From the NCBI RefSeq assembly GCF_048128805.1, contig NC_136013.1, forward strand, positions 1,057,126 through 1,121,125: a stretch of DNA of 64,000 bases, read 5' to 3'. This DNA is from Centroberyx gerrardi (Eukaryota > Chordata > Actinopteri > Beryciformes > Berycidae). This document shows positions 45,111 to 55,614 of this stretch, one piece after another. Numbering within the stretch: the stretch's first letter is position 1; each line of letters begins with the position of its first letter. The notes below the pieces were generated by a model. It saw only the letters and a program-made list of their open reading frames with translations, had not been told where the DNA came from and searched no databases. The position numbers and the translations under genes were made by a program.

Positions 45111-46250
45111 TTACCCCTGTCCGGCATGTAGAGTCAGTTTCCCCACCTTTCTTGTGATCTTGTAGGGCCTGTGCCACTTCGCCAATAACTTGCTCTCACT
45201 GGTGGGAAGGAGAAGAAGTACCTGCTGACCTGGTTGCAATTCTCTGGATCTAGCCTTCTTGTCATACCAGGTCTTTTGTGTCTCTTGCGCCGCCTGTAGA
45301 TTTTCCTGTGCCAGCGCCGTCATCTTCTCCAATCGCGCTCTCATTTTCACCACATAAGACACCACATTGTCTCCACCAGACTTTGGTCTCTCCCAGTGCT
45401 CCTTCAAAAGGCCCAAAGGACCCTTTACATCCCGCCCATACAGCAGCTCAAACGGGGAGAATCCTGTTGATGCCTGGGGTACCTCCTCATATGCGAACAG
45501 GAGGTATGGCAGCCACTGATCCCAGTCTGAACCTGTTTGAGACACAAACCTACGAAGCATATTCTTTAAGGTTTGATTAAATCGTTCAACCAAACCGTCT
45601 GTCTGTGGGTGATATGGAGTGGTTTTGATGCCCTAAATGCCCAACAGCTGATACACATGCTTGAGGAGTTTTGACAAGAAGTTTGAGCCTTGATCTGTGA
45701 GAACTTCACTGGGTAATCCTACTCTTGAGCACAGTTGGAGTAGAGCATTAGCTACATCTCTAGCCTTGACACTTCTCAGAGGAAAAGCTTCTGGGTACCT
45801 TGCTGCATAGTACACTACAACCAGAATGAAACGGTTGCCTGATGCGCTCCTCTCCAGTGGTCCTATCACATCCATCCCTATCCTGTCAAAAGGAGTTTCG
45901 ATGATTGGAAGGGGTTGTAAACTTGCCCTGGCCACTCCCTTGCCTGAAACAACTTGACACTCATTACATGTCTTACAGAAGGTTTTTACATCTGTATATA
46001 TACCCGGCCAAACAAAGTGTCTACTGATCCTTGCCAGCGTTTTGTTGAACCCCAAATGACCAGCCCATGGAATTGAATGGCCCAAAGTCATAACAGTGTG
46101 CCTCAGAGACTGTGGCATTACCAAAGCATCTACTTGGCCCTTCCTCTGATATAGACTGCCTCCCTTCAAGATGTACAGTGTATCATCTCTTATGCTTGGC
46201 TGTCCTTGTTTCACCCCATCCTTTCCTGACACTTTCCCAAACCATGCCAA
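45111..46250 (-). pseudogene. Gmr1-like integrase
   Basis: Zinc-binding part: GHLGFNKTLARISRHFVWPG and CKTCNECQVV. DDE core: FDRIGMDVIGPL, LPSEVLTDQGSNFLS and VERFNQTLKNMLRRF hold the three acidic residues. An in-frame TAG at 45635-45633 interrupts the core, and a frameshift near 45125 separates the C-terminus (MPDRGKKYQTFHVNLLKEF). It lies between protease and RT. Confidence 0.88.
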
Positions 46251-46436
46251 CCATGTAGGGTCCTCTCTTGTAACTGTGCAATGTCTGATGGGATGTGCAT
46301 CTCTACAGGGAGGGTGGGGTTGGGTAAGCTTTCACTGGATGGTTTAGTACCACCCAGAAACTTGTCACTTAGCTTCTGGCTCTTTGATTTCACCCTTTTT
46401 TCTGGTGTCGGTTCCAGTTCAGTGTCATCAGGCTCA

Positions 46437-46910
46437 TCAAGGCAACTCTTTGAAATCCTCAACTATACTCTGTGCCCTTGTAACGACCATATTACACTCT
46501 TTAGGCTTGTGTAATAGGTCCAACATAATTGGGATGTCCCAGCCCAACACAACCGGGTAAGGTAGCTTTGGTGCTAGTGCTACTGGGAGGAAAAAGGTTT
46601 GGCCACCTGCTGTCACGTAAATCTCTGCAGTGGGGTAAGGTTTCTCATCACCATGTATAGAAGTTACTCCCACCCCTTCCTGACAGCTCCACCCTTTCCT
46701 AGATACCAGGCTTGCTAGCACTACTGTCTGTGAGCTCCCTGTGTCTATTAGGGCTGTCTGTTTCTTGCCATTAACCAGCACTGGTGTAAAATGACGAGTA
46801 TCCCCCACGAAACACTCTGATGGGACTGGTCTAGGTACAGAGCAAAGGAGGACCTGCTTGCTTTTTCGGGCAGGACAAAAGGGTTTTGTGTGCCCCAACT
46901 CCCCACAGTA
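46437..46910 (-). pseudogene. Gmr1-like protease and gag CCHC remnant
   Basis: Protease: QTALIDTGSSQTVVLASLV holds the DTGS loop, followed by LPYPVVLGWDIPIMLDLL. Just upstream on the minus strand a CCHC knuckle spans two frames (CFYCGELGHTKPFCPA). Gag sequence further upstream is short and stops at 47160. Confidence 0.85.
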
Positions 46911-47164
46911 AAAAACATCTTACATCTTTTTTGTTAGTGCCAATAGATGGTATGATACCTGAACTGTGGCCACTAGGGGAATTGAAATGGATGGCAGAAG
47001 TGCTACGATTGGCACTACCCTGACTCCCCTCTGCACCCGCTGACTTACTGCTGACCTGGTGTCTATTGTCTTTTCTGAAGGTGGTACTTCTGCTTCCCTG
47101 TCTGGCAGACGTAAACACTTCAGCCAGGCGAGCCGCCTCCTCTGCCTCGGCCAACCTTACAACA

Positions 47165-47860
47165 ACAACCTAAGGAAATGATCGTGGACTGTCGATCGAT
47201 AGAGCTGAAGTGGAGAGAGTCTCCTGCTTCAAGTTCCTCGGTGTGTTCATCAATGATGACCTCTCCTGGTCCAGGCAATCGGACGCGGTATTAAAAACTG
47301 CCCAAAAGCGCCTATACTTCCTGAGGAGACTCAAGAAGTTTGGAATGCCTGTCAAAACTCTCACCAATTTCTACAGGTGCACCATTGAGAGCATTCTCAC
47401 TGGCTGCATTACTACCTGGTACGGCAGCTGCTCCGCTGCTGATTGTAAGGCCCTCCAGAGGGTGGTGAAGACAGCGGAGCGCATCATTGGCTGCCACCTC
47501 CACACTGTGCAAAGCATATATCACACACGATGCCTCAGGAAAGCACAGAAAATCATAAAAGACTTCAGCCACCCAAGCTGTGAACTGTTCTCGCTGCTGC
47601 CGTCTGGTAGACGTTACCGAAGCATCCGGGCACGGACTACCAGACTCACAAACATTTTTTACCCCCAGGCCATCAGGCTTCTCAACCAGCAGTGATCACA
47701 TTGATCACATGATCACCTCAATGGGTAGGAAAAAGCAGGTGTGAAAGGCCCAGGTCAGGGATTTCCTCGTACTCCTCCTCCCCCATACTCACCCACAGAA
47801 TAACACTTTATATTTATAATATTTAATACTCCTGATCCAGTCATTTGCTGTAGTCAAATA
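47165..47860 (+). pseudogene. LINE 3' fragment (CR1/Rex-like)
   Basis: Plus-strand frame 47210-47695 encodes FKFLGVFINDDLSWSRQSDA, TITTWYGSC-like peptides around 47400, AERIIGCHLHTVQSIYHTRC and LPSGRRYRSIRARTTRLTNI, the C-terminal end of a fish non-LTR RT. Its orientation is opposite to the Gmr1-like element it truncates. Confidence 0.75.
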
Positions 47861-47904
47861 TGACCATCTACAGTGTATTTCACTGTGTAACATACACACA
47901 TCTC

Positions 47905-48010
47905 TACTACTACTGCTACTGCTACTGCTACTACCACTAGTGGTACTTCAGTTTCTAATACTGATAGTCCAAATACTACTACTACTGCTGCTAATTGTAT
48001 TACTTCTCCT
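47905..48010. repeat. ACT/GCT triplet repeat
   Basis: Imperfect (CTA)n and (CTG)n runs between the LINE fragment and unit C; 47860-48238 otherwise holds no recognised gene. Confidence 0.8.
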
Positions 48011-48564
48011 CCTGATATTACAACTGCTGCTTTTACAACAACCCATAATACTACAACCTTTAAAAACATTATTAGGCCTACCTATCCTTTCATGTATTGA
48101 TAACGACAGGACTTTTTGCTTTCAGATAAATTGCAAAAGATCCAAATAATCAAAATGTAAAGACATTTAAACTCTTTGTAATGAATTCAACTGTCTTCAA
48201 GCACACAAATGTTCTTCAGAAAATGTAACCTTTTCTAGTTTATGCTTAATGTACTGGAATATTTTATTCCATGTATTTTGTTTCATGTTTTATCTCTTAT
48301 TTATCCAAGCTGTCTTTTCTCCTGTGAGCCACTTTGTAAGAACATGGTAACTCTGTTTTGATAAGTGCTATATAAGGTAAGTTATTGTTATCATTATTAT
48401 TATTATTATTGAGGAATACGTGTCTTGTTAATGGAGACATCAGCAGTGACTGTTGAGAAAGAAAAGTGTAATAAGCTTTATTTTTTCTGCCATACTTTTT
48501 TCTGCCATACATTCATAAGCTTATTTCTCTGAGAGGCACCTGCCATGTTATCATTTTTTAAGAT

Positions 48565-49542
48565 TTATTCTGTGAACAGTTTTATGTCTGAAATGTCAGA
48601 TTTAAAAATTTTACCTGAAATGATCACTTGAAATGCCTTTCTGAACCAGCTGTAAAAGAATGCGTACACCAAAGGATTCACAGTAGAATTCAAATAGCCG
48701 ACCCACAACAGTGTTCCAAACAATGCCGATGGAGTCGAGTAACTGATGAAGGGATCAATGATGTTACACACAAAAAAAGGAGTCCAAAAAGAAAGAAATG
48801 CCCCCATGATGATAGCGAGTGTTTTGGTGGCTTTAGTTTGGGACGGATCAGATGTTCTCGTGTTGTGGATGCTGCGCACTTGTCTCTGTGCCACCAGGAA
48901 AATCTTCAGGTAAATGCCGAGCATAACAACTCCGGGAATGTAAAAGGAGAGAAGCGATGAGACTGTACTCGACACTCCACTCTGAAACAAAACACATCCT
49001 CCTTCACATGCAACATGAGTATAGTAGAACTCCTCAATTCCCAAAATATTGAGCTCGAGGAAGATCATTCCAAAGCCCACTACAGCCGAAACACTCCAAC
49101 TGACCAGAATCATGATCAACACAGCATTAACAGTTATTTTACTTCTGTACAGCAGAGGCTGGCAAACAGCATAATATCGGTCAATCGATATGAAAGACAG
49201 ATTTAGAATTGAGGCTGTGCACAACAAGACATCAGCACTATTGCAGACTTTACAGAATAGATCTCCAAAATACCAGCAGGTCTCCACACATCGGATCATA
49301 CTGGGGACCATGACCAGCAGCCCCACCAGCAGGTCGGAGACGGCCAGGGAGAGGATGAGGTAGTTGGTGGGAGTGTGGAGCTGCTTGAACTGAGCGACCG
49401 ACACGACGACCAGAACGTTCCCACACACCGTCAAGACGACCATGACGCCCAGCAGCAGGTAGAGAGAGACGCGGACAGACAGAGGATAGATGGTCCTCAG
49501 ACAGGAAGTGTTCCTGGACTCAAAACAGAGCGCTGGCTCCAT
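48565..49542 (-). CDS. Trace amine-associated receptor 1-like, copy C
   Basis: 325 residues, intact. The TAAR1 pocket set is retained (D104, S195, S199, W253, Y283). Copy-specific residues: V73 in TM2 (Leu in the others), L95, I261, Q305 and K314. It shares C100, E163 and G276 with copy D, and V33 and V79 with copy B. The flanking L2-type tail before the ATG is present, but the sequence further upstream (49625 onward) is shortened relative to A and B. Confidence 0.93.
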   Translation of the reverse strand: MEPALCFESRNTSCLRTIYPLSVRVSLYLLLGVMVVLTVCGNVLVVVSVAQFKQLHTPTNYLILSLAVSDLLVGLLVMVPSMIRCVETCWYFGDLFCKVCNSADVLLCTASILNLSFISIDRYYAVCQPLLYRSKITVNAVLIMILVSWSVSAVVGFGMIFLELNILGIEEFYYTHVACEGGCVLFQSGVSSTVSSLLSFYIPGVVMLGIYLKIFLVAQRQVRSIHNTRTSDPSQTKATKTLAIIMGAFLSFWTPFFVCNIIDPFISYSTPSALFGTLLWVGYLNSTVNPLVYAFFYSWFRKAFQVIISGKIFKSDISDIKLFTE

Positions 49543-51479
49543 CTGTCTGGATAAACTTTATTTATAAAGCACTTTTCAAAACCAAAGTTACAAAGTGCTT
49601 CACAACAAGGAACAAGTGCAAGGAACTGACAATAAATAAAATAAAGGACAATAAATAAATGACAGTAAGTAACACAAAATCTGATAGGAAATTAAAAAAT
49701 GCAATAATGAACGAGGCAAACTTGGCTAAAATCAGAACAGGATTAAAAGTCAGCTTTCTGATAAAAGTCTGTTTTTAGGAGTGATTTAAAAGATGATACT
49801 GACTTAGTCAGCCACACAGCTTCACCCCTGTTCCACAAGGCAATGAACCATACTCAGAGTAAGTAACTTATAGTTGAAGAGTTCTTCATTTAATAAAATA
49901 TGTCATAATAAAACTTCACACTTGAGAACAGCTTCAACTGTATGAAATTCAATATATTGGCATGCCCAATCATCTGAGTGTCTTCCTAGTTGTGAAAAAG
50001 GTTCATAAAAGTCACATTTTCACCTGTAACTTATGTATCTTATGTTTGGTTCACCAGGGAAACAAACATGTTATCTAACAAACTTTTTTTCCTATTTGAA
50101 CAGAGATGTTATGAAATCATACTGTTTACAATATGTGGAAAAAAGCAGATACAACACACATTGGGTTAGTGACATGAAGCTCATATAGAAAAATTCCATA
50201 ATCTGAAAATGCAAGGTGATTTGATTCTGCTATTCCAGTCAGAAATGAATTCATGCCAAGAAGTCACAGAAATATCAGCAGCTAACTGATTCCCTGTTTA
50301 GCAAAGGCTATCTGATGTTTCTGCTTGCTTTTTACTTCTTCAGGACACAAAGAACAAACCCCTCCTGTTGTTGAAAACTAGTTTAAATACTTATATTTGC
50401 AGAAATATGTGGAGATTATGATACATTCTTGAATAAGCTTTTAAATAGATTTCCCTGCAATGTTTCAGCTAATCTACCATGACAAAATAGCACACTGCTT
50501 GTGGAATTATTATTTTCAGTGATGTTTCATAGTAAATTCACACAATGATTTAAATGTATTCAAATCACCAGCCATGATTAAACCAAAATTCATCCTGTTC
50601 ACATGGGATGGGCTTGATTTTTTTTCACATACACATCTACTGCTCCACTCCTCTTATGTAGTTCTATAACAGGAGTGGAGAACTGCCATATGATTTGTGA
50701 TGTCATTTTACACCACTGCCACTGAGGATGTTGTAATATTTAGCTAATCATTCCCTCAATAATTAATCAGAGAATAAATCATTTTATGGAGACATCAACC
50801 AACAGTCAATAGTTAAAGGATAAATCCGGTCATTTTCAACATGGGCCTTATTTTCCTGTTTTTTTGCCGTCATGACGACTGATTGTGTTCAAGATGTCAT
50901 CACTCACTTCACTGTGGAGCTTGACGTGGTTTCAGTTAAACAGGAGCACTGCTGTCCAATACACACATACAGGGCCAACGTCATGTCCAACAGCTGAACC
51001 CAAAAAGTGATTAAAAACCATCTTTTCAACACAATAACACCCACACTGCAGTTGAACATGTCTTTAAATAGCACACCAATAGATTGGATCATTTTTAAAA
51101 CTGACTGCTGACATCGGTGGATTCTCTGCTGTGTTCACCGCTTGTGTTGACTCACTTCCTAAATTTGTGATGCCAGGTGGGAAATAATGGAGGTGCAAAA
51201 AATTCCCCACATATTCTGCTTCATTACCACTAGGAGGTTGATGTAAGTGTTTTTTCCCAGTCAGCAAGTCATATTTACAGAAAATCCAATATGCATTGAA
51301 CGCAGCATCAGAGTTCTTGAGGTCTAGCTCATGCTAGTTAAAATAACATAACTAATACTGCAATATAGAGTTTCAGGCGATTGTTAATCGGTAATTGGAT
51401 GCAGGAAGGTTCCACTGCAGTGAGTGTTAATGTGTTTTAATCACTTTCTGGGTTCAGCTATAGGAGATTACCTGTTGGC

Positions 51480-51512
<33 letters not shown>

Positions 51513-51897
51513 TGAACTGAAGCTACATCAAGCTCTACAGTGAAATAAGTCATGACATTTTCACACATTTTCAACACAATCAAACATCATGATGGCAAAA
51601 TCTAAGGCACAGGTTGCAAATATTAATAAATAATTATCCTTTAAAAAGTACTACATTCTAAAGTAATCCTAGCATAGCAATAATGCAGCAATAATAAAAA
51701 GTGTTTATACAATACTCAACGTGTGAACACGAGCTAGCTTCCCAGAAACACATCATACCTGAATGCAGAAACATTTAGTTAAAGTGTCTCTTACCTCACA
51801 CACTCACAGCTGGACAGAATGAGCGTCCTGTGTGTTTCCTGGCACACCGTCACAGCTGTAACTGTCGGTCTCTGTCTGGCCTTTAAAGCCCGAGGCT

Positions 51898-51992
51898 CTG
51901 TGGACTGCAGTGTCTCCTGTGGACTGCAGTGTCTCCTGTGGACTGCAGTGTCTCCTGTGGACTGCAGTGTCTCCTGTGGACTGCAGTGTCTC
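51898..51992. repeat. 19-bp tandem repeat, five units
   Basis: Same unit as 25415-25490, longest array of the three. Confidence 0.95.
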
Positions 51993-52189
51993 CTGGCCGC
52001 CAGCCGCCTCAGGGAGTGAAGCTGGACACTCGTCCCAGTGGATGATGGACCGCACTCACTGCTGTTTATATTCAACTCTTCTTACATCTCTTTTCATGTT
52101 GTAAGGATAACTTGACTACTGACTAAAATGTTTGTCATCCAATCAGGCCAGGATAGATTATATATAATAATAATAATAATACATTTTTT

Positions 52190-52788
52190 TAATATAGCAC
52201 TTTTCAAAACAGAAGTTACAAAGTGCTTTACACAATAAAAAGAATAATAAAACAACACAACACAATAAAACAGTAGTAAAACAATGACAATTCAATGCAA
52301 AGAAAAACAAGGGTAAAATGACAAATGCTAACTTAAGAATACATAGAGCAAAAAGTTTACAGAAAAGCCAATGAAAAGAGGGTCTTTAAAAGTGTTTTTA
52401 AAGTCAATACACCCTTAGCTAATCTGAGCTCTTCGGGAAGCGCATTCCATAGTTTTGGGGCCCTGACAGCAAATCCTCGATCCCCTCTTGAAATGAATTT
52501 GGATCTAAGAACAACTAGGAGAGACTTTCCTGCAGACCTCAGGTTACAGGCTCATAAGAAATTAAAAGATCTAAAATGTAGCCTGTGGCCTGTCCAAGAC
52601 ATGCTTTAAAAGTGATAAGTAAAATTTTAAAATCAATTCTAAAGTTTATAGGCAGCCAGTGCAAGGATGCTAGGACAGGGGTGATATGCTCCCGTTTCTT
52701 TAGACCCATTAGCATTCTGGCAGCAGCGTTTTGGACTAGCTGAAGGCGTGAGATTTGCTTCTGGGTGAGGCAGGAATAGAGGGAGTTA
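52190..52788 (-). pseudogene. L2-type LINE 3' end (unit C)
   Basis: C-terminal peptides LVQNAAARMLMGLKKREHIT and PVLASLHWLPINFRIDFKIL plus tail. It breaks off at GAGGGAGTTAC and is fused to LINE-C. Confidence 0.85.
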
Positions 52789-53133
52789 CCGAGACTCTGC
52801 GTCCTCCACTGCCTCTGCTGCCCTCCACTTCCTTCCTGTCCTGACCTCGATGCTGGCCTGGGAGACTTTTGGGTCACGAGATTCCCAGCACTGCAGAACC
52901 TCCCTTGTACGGGTCACCTTGAACTCCTCGCTCAGGCTGCTGATGGGGAGCTTCAGCATGTTGTTATGACCGTACAGGGCGATGCTGCTTAGGCTTCGAG
53001 GCAGTCCAAGCCACTTGCGAAGGAACCTACTGACCCTCTTCTCAAAACCCTCGATTGTAGAGATCGGGACCTTGCTAGACCAGAAGAGGCGAGAAGATCC
53101 GTGGGAGGATAGCGTGTTGGTACATCCAGGCCT
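52789..53133 (-). pseudogene. LINE-C fragment, fused on both sides
   Basis: Matches 30100-30436. Left end fused to L2, right end fused to an L2 endonuclease piece at the shared word GCCTT. Confidence 0.8.
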
Positions 53134-53470
53134 TATGGTCGGACATACAGTAATCTATTACAAACAAACACCACATGATAGAACAAGGTCCAAAGTGTGT
53201 CCCTTTTCATGGGTAGGCCCTTTAACAGACTGGGAGAGGCTAAAACAATCTGGAAAAAATCTGGCATATGATGAGTAGATCCCGATCATAGAATCAGATT
53301 TTGGCAGCATTGTTATCTGGTGTTTCATGTCTGATCTGGAGGTGGTAAGGCTTGTATTGTGACCAGAATTAGTCTGGACACAATCCAGGATAAAAACACA
53401 TTTGAACAATAAAGAGGAATGGGGAGAAAGTTTGGGTAAAGGTAATGTGGTTACAGAATTAAATTAATAC
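53134..53470 (-). pseudogene. L2-type endonuclease fragment
   Basis: Paralog of 31304-31610; minus-strand peptide ARFFPDCFSLSQSVKGPTHE. Confidence 0.75.
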
Positions 53471-53485
53471 CGCCAACACATCATT

Positions 53486-53512
53486 TTAGGGTTAGGGTTA
53501 GGGTTAGGGTTA
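53486..53512. repeat. Interstitial telomeric repeat (TTAGGG)
   Basis: Four TTAGGG units plus TTA. In the paralog (31641-31675) the same position holds an ATATATT tract. Confidence 0.95.
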
Positions 53513-54495
53513 GACATGTTTTTGATGAGGGTTCATATTATATTAGAAACAATTCTAATGGAGCAGCAGCAGCCAAGCATTAGAGAGGCAAGCTGGTGAC
53601 CGGAGGGTTTTAATTTTATGGCTGTTTCATAGCCATAGATATGAATTAAATGGACAAACCTTAACTGATTACTGGGGATTTGACCATCTGTATTACAGAA
53701 CTGGTATATTCTTTGCCTTGGGCTGCACTTCAGCAAGCCCTTGCAACTTTTGTGGCAAAATTGAGATCAACCAAGATAAAAACTAGAAAATGTGCTCTGT
53801 AGAGCGCAGACCTCCTCCGTGTCTGACAACACCCCGCAAGGCAGTTATGCACCTTTTGGTGATATGCCATGCCCACCACCACACCCACTTTTGGCCAATC
53901 AACATGAAAAGTTAATCAGTTCTTCCTTGGCCCATAACCAACCTTCATACCAAGGTTTGTCTAAATCCATGCCCAACTTTTTGAGATATCCTGCTAACAG
54001 ATGGACAGACGTCCGTCTGTCCATCTCCATCACACACACAGATGCGCGTGAAAACATTAGAGAAGGCTCATAACTTTAACCTTTGATTGGCAGGTTACAG
54101 CAGCAGGACTCACAACAGGGTTTAAAGAAACATCATTGTTAATCAAGTATTCTCTGAAACAGAACAAAACCGCTGCTCCCTTTGGTTTTGTTAATTTGGA
54201 GGCAATAAGTCAAAGTGCAGGCTCAGCATTACATCTCTTTGAATCCATGGCTGACACATTCCTTTGGTATTTTAACAGCTTTGCAGAGAGCTGTTATCAT
54301 TCCATGTTAGGTCTTCCGCATTTTCATCATTATTTGTGTATGTTGTAGGGTTTGACTAAGTTTCACTGGGTGCCAGTCAGAATAGTTTGACAAAAGATTG
54401 ACTGTTTAGTCAGAGTCAGGAGTCAAACCCCACAAAGGATCCATGTACATCATGAACATTATCCTGAACCAGAATTATAACCAAGATAACCGGTA
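53513..54495. repeat. Spacer repeat block (copy 2)
   Basis: Homologous to 31670-32545; contains the inverted 28-bp segment at 54184-54211. No gene recognised. Confidence 0.7.
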
Positions 54496-54627
54496 ATGAC
54501 TTCCGGTGATGCAAGCAACCAAGTAGCCACGCTTCGCTGGAGCTCCGGCGCACCCTACTATTTTATAACTGTATGTCATTATTTTTAACAACCTAGCTAA
54601 GGTATTACGGAGTACTACCTCCGGGGA

Positions 54628-55492
54628 ATGTCTTTGGAGCACTTTTGGGGCAGTTCTACTGGTAAAATGCCTCTGAAACAAACCAAGAATAACACCACCG
54701 CTGAAAAGTCTCACTCCTGCCAAGATGGCGGCAGCTCATGCGACATACCTGAACTAGACCCAGCAATCGCCAATGCTATGGAGGTAATGACGGCTAATAT
54801 CATTAGCGCAATTGATGATAAGTTGGAACGCATGTTGCATAGTATCAACACTAATATATCTCAGCATCTGAAGGAAATCAATGACCGGGTCAGAGAGGCC
54901 GAGGAAAGGATATTGGCGGTGGAGAACACCACATTTGAGGCAGAAAAACACATTGCTGTCTTAGCTAAGTCAGTTGACGGGCTGACAGAGCGCTTGCAGG
55001 ATTATGAAAATCAGGGTCGCCGAAAAAAATCTGAGGATCCTGGGAATATGTGAAAAAGCAGAGGGCAGTGACGTGGTGAAGTTTATGGAGAAGTGGATCC
55101 CCCAGATTCTGGATATGGAAACAAAGGCTGACCGAATCAAGCTGGAGCGAGCTCACCGTAGACCTGGTCCTGTCACATCGCGGCTACCCCGGGCCATGAT
55201 CGCCAGATTCCACAACTTCTCTGACCGTCAGAAAGTCATGGATGCTGCCCGTCGCAAAAAAGAGGTTCTCTTCGAGGGATCCAAAATATTTTTCTTTCAG
55301 GACTTTGCAGCAGAGACACTCAAACGGAGACGGGAATTTGCGGATGTCAAGAGGAAACTGCAAAACATCCCCGGAGCCCACTATGCTATGCTATACCCGG
55401 CTACACTCAGGATCACGGTGAACGACACCTCCAAAACTTTCTGCACTCCAGACGAAGTATCCGCATACATTGACTCTCTGGAACGGCCGTAG
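54628..55492 (+). pseudogene. L1 ORF1 (RNA-binding chaperone), one frameshift
   Basis: The first frame (54664 ATG, MPLKQTKNNTTAEK) has a coiled coil around residues 35-110. At an A-run (55021-55028) the frame shifts to NLRILGICEKAEGSDVVKF and continues through IKLERAHRRPGP and IARFHNFSDRQKVMDAARR to ADVKRKLQNIPGAHYAMLYP, the L1 ORF1p RRM and C-terminal domain. ORF1p forms RNA-bound trimers during retrotransposition. The single break at a homopolymer could be real or an assembly error. Confidence 0.85.
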
Positions 55493-55614
55493 AAGTCCCC
55501 TAATGTGGTGAGTGTCATTATTGCCGGAGAACTGAACTGTATCGTATGTCTGACGCTAACATTACTGCTTTGACTGTTCTCCCGATCGTTTTGTGAGAGA
55601 AAGGACATAATGTA

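Larger units (their letters stand above)
42806..47160 (-). mobile_element. Gmr1-like retrotransposon (integrase before RT), 5'-truncated
   Basis: Minus-strand order is CCHC knuckle (about 46850-46910), protease (46437-46898), integrase (45111-46250), RT-RNase H (43573-44970), then a G-rich tract and an LTR-like end at 42806-43138. RT and RNase H are clearly of Ty3/gypsy type, but the integrase lies upstream of RT, the arrangement known from Gmr1 elements of fish and other deuterostomes. Gag and the 5' LTR are missing; at 47160 the element meets a LINE fragment. Confidence 0.88.
48238..52788 (-). repeat. TAAR1-like tandem unit C
   Basis: Homologous to units A, B and D. It has the 426-bp segment missing in A, a TG run (about 51482-51510) and five 19-bp units. 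The unit ends inside an L2 3' fragment, which is fused to LINE-C at 52789. Confidence 0.85.
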
